Origin: Xanthostigma xanthostigma
Taxonomy: Eukaryota; Arthropoda; Insecta; Raphidioptera; Raphidiidae
Length of the DNA stretch: 64,000 nucleotides
Direction of reading: 5' to 3'
Assembly: GCA_963575645.1 (NCBI GenBank)
Contig: OY754468.1
Coordinates: 18,128,465-18,192,464 of the forward strand
The position numbers were made by a program, and so were the translations under genes. Below the pieces are notes generated by a model. The model made no database searches. It was not told the origin of the DNA and saw nothing but the letters and a program-made list of their open reading frames with translations. Of the stretch, positions 1 through 10,233 are shown in pieces (the first letter of the stretch is position 1; each line of letters starts with the position of its first letter).

Positions 1-295
1 ATACAATTTTGAATTTGTCAATGCGTTGATCATGACTTCATGACACTTCTACTCAAATTTATTCCGTGAAAATAAAAAATTACCGGTAGTGTCACGCTAA
101 CGCACCGTTTTTTTTCACATTTGTAAAATTTACCAAAAACGATTCAAAAAAACAGTTTCGTTAAAGTGAAAAAAATCTAGGTCAAATTAAACGAATGTTG
201 ATACTTACAATCAGTCATTAACTATTGGTCAAACAATTTGAAAAAGTGATAACTATTCAACTTGCAAAGAGGCGCTTTTTAATTTCGCGAAAGTG

Positions 296-475
296 AGATT
301 AGAATTAGCGGCGGTATTTAGAATACGTGAGTTCCATTTGGCTGTGACGATGAGCGGCGGCGACGACGGTGTTGTTGTACGGTTCATTATGGCCAGGTGT
401 CAGGCGTAACGAAACCTAGGTAACCCGTGGCGAGGGCCTCCCGCGGCGCAACTTCCGCGACTTATACACTATTCA
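296..475 (+). other. CpG-rich patch with a short ORF, possible promoter or first exon
   Basis: This stretch is far richer in G, C and CpG than the surrounding DNA. A 19-codon ORF runs from ATG at 350 to TAA at 409 and begins MSGGDDGVVVRFIM. Candidate splice donors lie within or just after it (AG|GTGTCA near 395, TAG|GTAACC near 418). No downstream exon could be joined to it. It could be a first exon with its promoter, or just an old GC-rich repeat. I do not recognise the peptide. Confidence 0.2.
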
Positions 476-654
476 ATCGTGAGCATAGGTTAGGTATGTA
501 ATATGTCCTTGAGTTGTCTCATCTCAGGTAGCCAAAGATCGTATGTCACTAAACAACGAATATTTTAGCTATATTTACTGATCAATTTATTGCGTATTTG
601 AAAAATGGGATAAATAAAACTATATTTATCCATCTATATTCTATATATATTATT

Positions 655-985
655 CTTCTTCATACCTCGATCGAAAGTGCATACTTTCCGCATCAATCGT
701 AAGGCAGAAAATCTAACATTTACTGCTTGGTGGGATTACACGACCAAATGTGGGAAGTTCGTACGTTCGGGCCGGGCGGTAGTAAAGCAAAAATAACCAA
801 TCAACTGTCGTTAAGATATAGTTTCTATAGCAATTTCAGCTAATAATCGCAAACAGTTGTCATTCTTCGTATAACCTCAAAGCTTCTTGTTTGGAATTTG
901 TCTGTGTTTTTATGTAATTCGCCTCAGACATCGTGGCGCCCAAGGCAAGATATCACACTTTCGGCCCTTGTGGTGTAATATACTA
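655..985 (+). repeat. Dispersed repeat, copy 1 (partner at 21.5-21.9 kb)
   Basis: The block starts with CTTCATACCTCGATCGAAAG and ends near a segment reading GATATCACACTTTCGG. The same sequence, diverged and in the opposite orientation, occurs at about 21485-21945. The two share long segments, for example the stretch around GGAAGTTCGTACGTTCGGGC. In the second copy both ends carry related CGATCG-containing inverted sequences, so this is probably a non-autonomous DNA element. The superfamily is unknown. Confidence 0.6.
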
Positions 986-1485
986 TTAAATGAAAATTAG
1001 ACTGATTTACGTGTTCTCGTTACAGATGCGTAATATTTTCATAACGTTTCTATGTCGATAATATATAAAATCCTAAAAAAAACATTTGCAATGTAAACTT
1101 GAAGCGCGTGAGTGCAACAAATATAATTGTATTCAAGTTTTGAGTGTCGTAAGAATAAAATTAATACAACGTACTCATTGACGATTCGAGATAAAATTAT
1201 CGTTTTATAAAACACTTATTATTTTTATGTCGTCGATCGACGAATTCGTTCTATTAATTTTATTCTTATGACACTCTCTACACTAGAATACTTACACTTA
1301 TTTTTGTTGCACTCAATTTTACATTGTAAATATTTTTCTTTGAGAATATGACTAATTTTTATTTTGTTGGTATACGTAATATAAATATTTAGTTGTTGAT
1401 TTCTTATTATGCATAATGAACTCCAAATTTTTTTTTTATTGACAAGAAAAACAAAACGCGATTTGGCATCTGTGGCCATTATCGC
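986..1485. other. AT-rich stretch without a recognised gene
   Basis: Short ORFs here are AT-rich and have no motif. I see no splice-linked coding signal and no repeat that I could pair with another part of the window. Confidence 0.4.
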
Positions 1486-1493
1486 TACAAAAG

Positions 1494-2133
1494 TAAGGTT
1501 ACCAGATGGTCTGAATGAAAAAACGGAACATTTTACAGCCACCCCCTCCCCCCCTATTGATAATTGAAGAATGAAAAAATATTTTTGAAATTTCTGAAAT
1601 CTAAAAAAATTTGTTGTAAAAAAATTATTTTTTTCATTCCTATCTATCAGTAAATTTTTACACTTCTATCTCAGTACCGAGCAACTGTCAGGAACGAAAA
1701 ATCCTCCGACCCTAATAATAACTTTAAAAAACCCTTCTTCAGACAAAAATTGATGAAACATCTGAAGTGTGCTGTGTGTAAAATATACTTCGAGACACAA
1801 ATTTTAATCGGGTCGATTAACAATATTTTTTCGAGTCACTGATTTTTTGCAATAGTTTCGAATATGTAAAATATACTTCGAGACACAAATTTTAGTCGGG
1901 TCGATTAACAATATTTTTTCGAGTCACTGATTTTTTGCAATAGTTTCGAATGTTCAGCAGGGTGTGTCTCAGGTTCGAAATTATAAGCCATAAGGTTTGA
2001 AAGGAAAAAAAAATTCTATTTCCTGAAGTACAAACCGGGACATTTGCATAGATTTTGAAAAAATTCCGGGACACCGGGACAGGAGGGCGAAAACGGGACA
2101 TGTCCCGGAAAACCGGGACGTCTAGTAACCCTA
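1494..2133. mobile_element. hAT-type non-autonomous element (640 bp)
   Basis: The element is flanked by an exact 8-bp direct repeat, TACAAAAG, at 1486-1493 and 2134-2141. Its ends are inverted: TAAGGTTACCAGATG on the left against TAGGGTTACTAGACGTCC read from the right. An 8-bp target duplication and a GGGTTRCYAGA-type terminus are typical of hAT elements. The interior is non-coding. It holds an 88-bp tandem duplication (first copy from 1779, second from 1867) and GGGACA-rich motifs near the right end. Confidence 0.7.
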
Positions 2134-2141
2134 TACAAAAG

Positions 2142-3916
2142 TGACATAATATAGTATAAATAATAAAAAGTACAAATTGTTTAAAGGTAAGTATGGTAAT
2201 AGTTAACAATAGGTAAGTATATTATAGATAATGAACTCCAATTGAAATGTAGTAAACCGTAGGGGAAGTAGACTCAAATGACATGTACAAGAATATTATA
2301 TAATTATGGTGGATGTTTCGTTATACATTTTGTAACTTCCTCAGCACAACATTTTTGATCAACAAACAATTTTTTTTGTAAGTATTTAGGATTTTTAATA
2401 ACAATTACGTGTTTGTAAAATATAAAACAATATTAATTTATTTAAAGTTGTCAAAATGAGCACAGAAACGCCATTTGTCCGTAGCAAAACAATTCCATTA
2501 GTGTAAATAAGGTTTAGTACTACGATGTTAACACGTAAAAATGGTGTAAATATGAAAGTCGAAATGTGTTTGTATTCCTGTAATTAATGTTTTTTAACAG
2601 TTTCTCACGACCGCGGGGATCTATCGACTGCCTTTTGTGTTTATAATACAAATTACAATAATATTGCATTTATTGTACCTTTCACGAGAACGGATATAGG
2701 TACAGTAATTGCGAGAGGCGACAATCAAGCCCGAAACCTTCTTGCATTGGACGAGTGTCCACAAATCTACAAAAAGTGGGTATTATTAATTTTTATAGAC
2801 ATTAGTAGTATAGTTTTTAAAAATATAGAGAAGACAAAAAGTTTGCGTAGTAATTTATTACAGAAATCATTGAGATCCCGTTGTTTATATGACGTTATCA
2901 TAATTAATTTATTTGAAACCCATGTTCCCAGATTCTAACCTAAAATTTGGTGAAAATATTAGCATATAGCATATTGAAAGTGTAACTTTGCGTCACTTCA
3001 GTCACTCTAATAGAAAACTGGGTAGGTAAAAGCAATGATAAAAGTTTGAAAATATGAAATGAGGCCTTTATTATTATAAAAGAGGTATAGATAACACTAT
3101 TGTTTATTTTCTGCTCTTCTGCAAAGTGATGTTTTTGATATACGATTATAGTTTTCCTAATTGTCAGTCTGTATAAACAATGTTTTTAAAAACAGTAGTG
3201 TTAACATACCACAGATAAATATCTGTTGTACCTATACATTAGTATTTACTCTCAGGTAGATAGATTCCATGTATACCTATAATGCAATGTGCACCCCCGC
3301 AGTACAGTGCCCTAAAGGTACAGAAGAGATTTCGGCGAACTACACCCTGTCAAACGATATTAAATCAATTATCCGCTATACAATGACAGCTTCCAGTACA
3401 GCCAGTACAGCACACTACGTGTACAGGTATGGTAACAATTCATACTAGGGGTTGGGATTATTTATCGACATATATCTATACAGCGTTGCCCATGTGTGAA
3501 AAACTGTTAACTGTAATTATTCCGTATTTTATGCGAGAAAAATAATTGGAGTATTTATTATCTGTATTGCTATGTCCAGAATTTCTGAGTCCAGTCAGTT
3601 GCAATTATTCTCATCAAACCCAAACCGAATGCCTAAAGCACTGGACTCCTAAAATGTCGAAAGTATTACCTATATGAGCTATGGAGTAGAAAAACGTTGC
3701 AAATATAAAACATTTAGTGGACTGGTAACTCGAAGGTTAGTCAAGAATACTAGTGCACAGATCGCAATACTTACGTGATATCATCGGTTTGCCCCATTTA
3801 TCATCAGTAATTATCAATTCAAATATTTCCTGTTGTTTTTAATCTGTATTTTTCATTCCGATCAATAAATAATATTTGTGCTCCCACCCTAGCACTAGCT
3901 TACCAAGTTGGATAGC
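2142..3916. other. Intergenic AT-rich DNA, nothing recognised
   Basis: About 1.8 kb with only short, AT-biased ORFs. There is no domain, no plausible exon chain and no repeat structure I could define. A short GC-richer segment around 3290-3420 has no assignable function. Confidence 0.4.
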
Positions 3917-3932
3917 ATAATTTCTGATATTA

Positions 3933-4354
3933 ATAATAATAATAATGCGTTTAACGTCAGTTTCTCGACTTTGTGTCTTAACAGACGCAATTTGCACCAT
4001 TACTATTTTTCATTTACCACACTTCCCGTTATTTTCTACATTTTTAAACTAACTTAATTAATAGCAATGGGCGAATAAAGGAATTTTAAGGAAGAAAAGA
4101 TAATCAAATTTTTAGCATAGGAATTTGACAGGAAATCAGCCATGGCCTTGAATAAGGAACCATCTCGATATTTATCTGGAATTACTGAGAAAAACCATGG
4201 AAAACCTCAACAAGATGGCCGGTACAAGAATTATCGTTTTCCGCGAGAGGCACTAGGAAAAAGTCTCCATCCACATCTGCCCCCGTCGGGATTCGAACCC
4301 GGTACCTCCCGAATGCGAGTCTAGTGCTCTGACCACTACGCTACACCGCTCGGT
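3933..4354 (-). mobile_element. tRNA-derived SINE, apparently full length, with target-site duplication
   Basis: On the minus strand the element opens with a tRNA-like head. An A box (TAGCGTAGTGG) lies at 4333-4343 and a perfect B box (GGTTCGAATCC) at 4289-4299; together they form an internal RNA polymerase III promoter. The arm pattern resembles an alanine tRNA with CGC at the anticodon position. A tRNA-unrelated body follows. The 3' end at 3933 is a short (ATT)n tail. A 16-bp direct repeat, ATAATTTCT(G/A)ATATTA, flanks the whole at 3917-3932 and 4355-4370 with one mismatch, as expected for LINE-assisted retroposition. Confidence 0.85.
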
Positions 4355-4566
4355 ATAATTTCTAATATTATAATGACGTAAGGATTTAATATTTTAAAAA
4401 TTTTCAATTTTACCTAACCCTGAAACCTACCGCAAAATCGGGGTTCAGAATAATATAAAGGTATGTATCCACATCTCGAGGGCAAATCTTTGAACAGCTG
4501 CATGTCGTGATTTGTTAACAGCTAAGAGCACGTGTGTGCACTGCTGTTTCAAATCTATATTTCGCG

Positions 4567-5169
4567 ACCATATCCACCGAACGTAAGTATAGTTATTTAT
4601 TCGGTTCATTTGTTCTTCAGGTAGCTATTCCTCCGAATAAAGGCGATAATTCAATTCACCAAACATAATTATGTTTACTACAGGTATAAATCTATCCTGT
4701 CATACTTCCAGGGTATAAATATTTATTCGTCTGATAAAATAATAATGGCCGACACGTAGATCACAATACCTAACCTCTAAACGTGGAGTATTATATCTAC
4801 AGTTTGCTCTTCTGAATTTATTTATGTGTGGTTTATTAACTTCTTGTGAAGTGTAAACTGTATAGTTATAAAGCATTAAGAATAGTGGAAGTTTTGTGTA
4901 CAATTGTGTTAGGATAAAACATTATTATTTTGTGAAACTTTTTTTGAAGTTTACACAAACGCCATCTGTCGAGTTTTTGGATGCACGTCAAAATATTCAA
5001 CAAAAAGAGCAAGGAATAAAACGCAGTGTATACTTATATTTATTCTAACTAACTCTCTTGCCTGATACTTTTCTTGGCGAATTGAAAGTACCTAAATTTT
5101 ATTTTAACGAATAAATTTGTTCCGAGATTACTAACTTCTATCTTTAATAGCGTTCGGTGAATATAGGCA
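4567..5169 (+). mobile_element. MITE, copy 1, carrying a THAP-like coding relic
   Basis: The termini are inverted: ATCCACCGAACG on the left and CGTTCGGTGAATAT on the right. A diverged second copy lies at 20247-20764. At 4961-5030 one frame reads CRVFGCTSKYSTKRARNKT. This resembles the first zinc-binding cysteines and basic stretch of a THAP DNA-binding domain, the type found at the N terminus of P-element transposases. The frame then stops in TGA, so it is a fossil. I infer that the MITE is an internal deletion product of a P-like or other THAP-bearing transposon. Confidence 0.5.
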
Positions 5170-5687
5170 TAAATCAAAATAATATGAACGCTTTACCGTT
5201 ATTGGTTTCGAAAACTTTGTTATTTTATTCTTTTGTTTCAAATTTTACCCCTTCGTCAAATCACACGGCGACGGCCTAATTACATAAATGTCGTCCAGTA
5301 AACACAGTTTATCAAAACAAACTACAGAAATGAAAATCTACATCCAAATTTTATTTTACAGAATATCTATTTACTGCACGATCATAGCGCACGAAGTTCT
5401 CGCAAAGCACTGTGCACTATATTTACACGAACCATTTCGAGCCTTTATCGACCCTACTCTATCTTCGAGGCTATAGTTACGTTACAGAACTAATTTTTTT
5501 TAGAGGGGTTAAGGTTACCATAAAAAAGTAGTAATTCGAATTTCATAGGTCTAGATGGAATAGTTTCCAAGATGCGTGTGTCCAAAAATCACTATTTTGG
5601 GCATTTTGATAGTCCGAAGACCACTCGCGTCTATTTGTACCGGAATATACATGAAGTGTCATATAATGAAGTATGGCATATAACATA

Positions 5688-6280
5688 CAGATTGTATCAA
5701 ATCAAAACAGTCCATAGAACATTCTGTGTGTAAGACAGAGACGATATTATATAAAGCACTAAAGCAGTAAGTAAGAATGAAAAAAAAAATAGAGAATAGT
5801 TACTTCTTACCGCAACAAGTTTATTAGTGAATGTACATTTCGAGAGCTATGCTCTCATCTTCAGCAATACACTAAACTCAAGTAAGAATGAGATAAATGA
5901 TCGCTAATAGTTACTGTGGTTATACAATCTGATAGTATCGTCTTTGTTTTCTACAGTAAAAATCACAATTTTATCAAATGTCAGTATTCACTAGTGAAAT
6001 ATTGATAAAATGGCTATTTATACTCTTCGGGAAAAAATCCAAATAATTAAATGGTTTATGGTGGTAAATCAACCGCCGACATGATAAATTTATTTGTAGT
6101 TATTTTAATTGATAAATTGGTAAAAAGATTTACAGTGTACGTAATTATTTATTTACGTAACCACAGTAACTATATTAGCGATCATTTATCTCATTCTTAC
6201 TTACTGCTTTAGATCTTTATATATCGTCTCTGTCTTACACACAGAATGTCCTATGGACCGTTTTGATTTGATACAATCTG
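5688..6280. mobile_element. Hairpin (foldback) element with TA duplication, 593 bp
   Basis: TA dinucleotides at 5686-5687 and 6281-6282 flank inverted ends beginning CAGATTGTATCAAATC. The outer arms are about 95 bp each. A second inverted pair, around TAAGAATGAGATAAATGATC, sits inside them. There is no coding capacity. The TA target and CAG ends suggest a Tc1/mariner-type non-autonomous element. It contains the ribozyme-like stem-loop at 5838-5864 on the minus strand. Confidence 0.65.
5824..5875 (-). other. Stem-loop with hammerhead-like core
   Basis: Read on the minus strand, CTGAAGA (5864-5858) is followed by one T, then GAGAGC, loop ATA, GCTCTC, and directly GAAA (5841-5838). This is the CUGANGA / stem II / GAAA order of a hammerhead core. 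An outer helix, TTAGTG with CACTAA, closes it. A third helix and a cleavage triplet are not clear, so catalysis is only a possibility. Confidence 0.3.
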
Positions 6281-6365
6281 TATAGTATAATAAAGTGTGG
6301 TATATAATTGTAGGTAATATTATGTGTCTAGACTCTATAGATAATATTTAAATAGAATAAGAAAA

Positions 6366-6660
6366 ATTCCAGCCAATTGAGCGACGGGAGCATTTAAACT
6401 TCAAAAATGTTGACATTTGATTGAAATAAAGAAAATACAATATCTTATATCGCGTGAGGTGACGCGGGTAATGGCTAGTATTCAATATGATATTTGCTAA
6501 TCGTTGCCATGGTTACCTACATAATATGTTCCACGTCATGTAAATATTAATCAAAACATGCCGAACTTGTTTATTTCTGACAGATCCATAAAACAAAAGA
6601 GCGGCTTATTTTTTTTATTTTCAAAATATTTCCGAAACTATAAAGTTTAGAAAAAAAATT
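6366..6660 (+). repeat. Repeat family E, left part, interrupted by element D
   Basis: This matches the first ~295 bases of the uninterrupted family E copies at 27991 and 37219. It starts ATTCCAGCCAATTG. It includes the hairpin CGCGT...ACGCG (6451-6466) followed by CTAG at 6475-6478 and a T, the layout of a Helitron 3' terminus. The match breaks off at 6660, where element D begins, and resumes after it. Confidence 0.7.
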
Positions 6661-6662
6661 TT

Positions 6663-7681
6663 TGACGTGATAACGTCTTATAAATTGATGAATCACGTCA
6701 AAATAAAAAGATGAATGACCTAGCTGTCGACCCACCTATGTAAATAAAAAAAAAAAAAATGAAACACCGGCTGCATGCACGAAAAAGTGTAACGCCTAAC
6801 GTTCCTAAACGTTCCTGACGTTACTAAGTGAGCGACCAGAATGCCTTCGGTAATTTTGAAGCAGATATCATCAACCGATTGAGATGAAAATTTGTAAACA
6901 CGTTTAGTTTGAATGACAATGCATAGTTAGCTGTGTGACGTCACTCTAAATCCAATATGGCGGACTTCTAAAGATGGCGGAAATGCCTTCGGTAATTTTG
7001 AAGCAGATATCATCAACCGATTGAGATAAAAATTTGTATACACGTTTAGTTTGAATGACAATGCATGGTTAGCTGTGTGACGTCACTCTAAAACCAATAT
7101 GGCGGACTTCTAAAGATGGCGGACTAATTTTATTATGCTTTCCTACAGTATGGATATCAAATGAAAGGGCCTGCTGAGAATAACTCGAAAAATAAAGTGA
7201 CATCACTCTAAATCCAATCTGGCGGACTAATTTTATTATGCTTTCCTACAATATGGGTATCCAATGAAAGAGCTTGCTGAAAATAACTCGAAAAATAAAG
7301 TGACGTCACTCTAAATCCAATATGGCGGACTTCTAAAGATGGCGGACTTCTAAAGATGGCGGACTAATTTTATTATGCTTTCCTACAATATGGGTATCAA
7401 ATGAAAGGGCTTGCTGAGAATAACTCGAAAAATAAAGTGACGTCACTCTAAATCCAATATGGCGGACTTCTAAAGATGGCGGACTAAGTTTTTGACGTGA
7501 TAACGTCTTATAAATTGATGAAACACCAGCTGCACGCACGAAAAAGTGTAACGTTCCGTAACGTTCCGCCTGACCCTGTGTGTGCAAGCGAGAGCGCAGT
7601 AATGTATTATTAAATATGATATTCGAGCGGAATACGTTATCACGTAAAACTATCGTCCGTAAACCGACTTTACAGACAACC
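6663..7681 (+). mobile_element. Element D, about 1 kb, inserted into family E
   Basis: The element runs from TGACGTGATAACG to CAGACAACC. AATTTT lies on both sides (6657-6662 and 7682-7687), consistent with a 6-bp target duplication. Related copies lie at 13838-14520 (minus) and 15219-15369. Subterminal ACGTGATAACGT and its inverse occur near the two ends. The middle (about 6840-7490) is a tandem array: two ~140-bp units and then units of about 105-135 bp, all ending in variants of TGGCGGACTTCTAAAGATGG. I see no coding sequence. I cannot name the superfamily. Confidence 0.6.
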
Positions 7682-7683
7682 AA

Positions 7684-8406
7684 TTTTATTTAACGAAACT
7701 TTCTTGAAAAAATAAATAAAATAATAATCCGTTATGAAAAGTATACCATTATTATATAAAAAACACCGTTATAACAAATATCTCTTCTGCGCATGCGCCG
7801 ATTTTCCCCAAAAACAATAGGGCTCTTCATATTTGCATACCAAACATCCTCCCAAAATTTGGTTTCGATCCGCTCATCCGTTTGACCTGTATCGTGTTCA
7901 CAGACAAACAGACGCACAGAGATTTTCCAAAAATATGTTTTTTTTGGATTCAGGGGACCTCAAAACGGAAAGATATTGTAAAATTTTTGAAAAGTGATTT
8001 TTGACCTAAACTAGTACCATTCCCCACTTGTGGGTTGGAATGGTAAAATTATTTTAACGAAACTTTCTTGAAAAAATAAATAAAATAATAATCCGTTATA
8101 AAAAGTATACCAGTATTATAGAAAAAACACCGTTATAGCAAATATCTCTTCTGCGCATGCGCCGATTTTCCCCAAAAACAATAGGGCTCTTCATATTTGC
8201 ATAGCAAACATCCTCCCAAAATTTGGTTTCGATCCGCTCATCCGTTTGACCTGTATCGTGTTCACAGACAAACAGACGCACAGAGATTTTCCAAAAGTAT
8301 GTTTTTTGGATTCAGGGGACCTCAAAATGGAAAGATATTGTAAAATTTTTAAAAAGTGACTTTTGACCTAAACTAGTACCATTCCCCACTTGTGGGTTGG
8401 AATGGT
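7684..8406 (+). repeat. Family E, right part, tandemly duplicated
   Basis: Two direct copies of about 360 bp (to 8044 and to 8406) differ by few bases. Each holds the segments CGCATGCGCCGATTTTCCCC and CCTCCCAAAATTTGG and ends in the hairpin ACCATTCC...GGAATGGT. Elsewhere (28.6 and 37.9 kb) this half occurs once, so the duplication is local. Short ORFs in it on the minus strand recur only because the DNA recurs. Confidence 0.7.
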
Positions 8407-8409
8407 AAA

Positions 8410-9653
8410 AATATATAACTTTACAAAAAGAACTGAAATCACACTAAAAGCATAAATGTGAAAAAGAGCCAAGTTTGTTACAAAGAACAAGTGGGTTAGC
8501 CGGCTTTGCCGAGAAAAAGAAGTGAAATCTTTATCTAAGAAGGTATTAATTTTGTTCTTTGTATCGAACTTGTCCCTTTTTTCACGTTTATGTTTTCGGT
8601 GTTTTTTTTTCATTGCCATGTTTCCACCGTTATGACTTTGCATCAGCTGAGTTCAATTCACTTCACAACGCGTAAAGAAGTTTCACTTCTTAAAATCGAA
8701 TCCATTTTCTGATGTAACAGGTAAAGTTTCCTGCACAATATATTATTATACATTTATAAGTATACACAGAGTTTATATTATATAACAAATGAAGTGACAT
8801 TTTGACAAAGAGCGATGTATGGTGACCTTTCTAACGCATGTACCTATTCCCAAAGTGGTTAAATCGACCAGGAATTGCACTTCGCATATTGAAGCGTTGG
8901 CAGAGGCCACTGAACCTTCGCCTGACTCGTCCCGCAAGCGTGACTACTACTGCCTTACTCTAATCCGCAAATATCAAACTCTTGTCAATTTCGAACCAGT
9001 ATATGAACCCTTCGAATGTGTTGAAACTATTAAAATTATTATTAGGGGCCGGATAGTAAAGTTTTCTACTACCGCATCTCCTCTCTAAATAATATCAAAC
9101 AAAATCGATAAAACGTCTGTTTGTTCGCTTAGTTCTTCTAAACTACAATATGGATTTTGATAATTCTTCCGGAGGGTTTATGTGCATAATACAGTCATAT
9201 TAAATTCAATACATTCAAATTAAAAAAGAAATTTTGATGTTTGGTAATCAAGACGCTTTTAGGGCGATTATATGGCTTGTGGTGACTAAACCATAATAGA
9301 TACATCGAATTAATGTACTACAGAATTGTGGATCTTAAAAAGACCTACAGAAAAGTCCCCGATAGCATATGTCTATCTTGTAAGGATAGCCCCACAGTAA
9401 TCAATTTTATCTTTAAAAAAATTGATCAGGAATAATGAGTTATTTTCGACCGCCATGGTAATAATCCTTATCCAATTAAATACGTTAGTCTTATAAATAA
9501 CTTAGATCAAAATTGACCATTACACTATATCATTTGAATTAATATCTTTACTAGGCAATCTACAAATCTGGGCGAAGCTGGACCGGGTCACCAGTTTTTC
9601 AAATACGCTATCATATCATATCATATTCATATTATTATTTATTATTTTATTAT
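8410..9653 (+). other. Intergenic region with one unassigned ORF (8819-9088)
   Basis: The ORF at 8819-9088 encodes 89 residues and is less AT-rich than its surroundings. It contains segments such as EALAEATEPSPDSSRKRDYY. No domain, signal peptide or membrane segment is visible, and I found no splice partner. It could be a decayed exon or a mobile-element fragment. The rest of the stretch is AT-rich and ends in an (ATT)n-like tract at 9625-9660. Confidence 0.2.
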
Positions 9654-10231
9654 AATATTATAAATGCGAATGTAAGTTTGTTTGTTACGCTTTCACGCAA
9701 AAACTACTTAACCGATCATCATGAAACTTTGCACATACACTCTTGAAGGTATTAGAAGTAACATAGGATACTTTTTATTAAAAAAAAATAAAAATTTTTT
9801 ACGAAAAATAAGAAAGGGTTGAAAACATTTTTTGGGCCCAAAAATACCGAAAAATTTCTCCGAATCGTTTCAAAATTGAAATTTAACCCTTTAGTAATGA
9901 TTAAAATGTGCTATTAAAATTTCATTAAAATCGGCCCGACAGGACCGGACTTACAAATTTTATGAAAACGAAATATTATAAATGCGAATGTAAGTTTGTT
10001 TGTTACGCTTTCACGCAAAACCTACTTAACCGATCATCATGAAACTTTGCACATACACTCTTGAAGGTATTAGAAGTAACATAGGATACTTTTTATTAAA
10101 AAAAAATAAAAATTTTTTACGAAAAATAAGAAAATTGTTTGTCAAAATATGTGCAATACCTCAACCCCTGATATGCATGTCAAAAGTCGATTTCCATCTC
10201 AATCGCGGGCGTAGCCGCGGGTAGCGGCTAG
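9654..10231 (+). mobile_element. Helitron-like family A, first array (one long unit and a terminal unit)
   Basis: A 318-bp unit starting AATATTATAAATGCGAATG is followed by a 260-bp terminal unit with the same first ~155 bases. The terminal unit ends in the hairpin CGCGGGCGTAGCCGCG, then GGTAGCGG and CTAG (10228-10231) before a T. A GC hairpin a few bases ahead of CTRR, inserted 5' of T, is the known Helitron 3' signature. No Rep/helicase is present, so it is non-autonomous. Confidence 0.55.
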
Positions 10232-10233
10232 TT

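Noticed and set aside
4281-4354. Functional tRNA gene
   Set aside because: The tRNA-like head is followed by a non-tRNA body, an (ATT)n tail and flanking target duplications, so it is a SINE.
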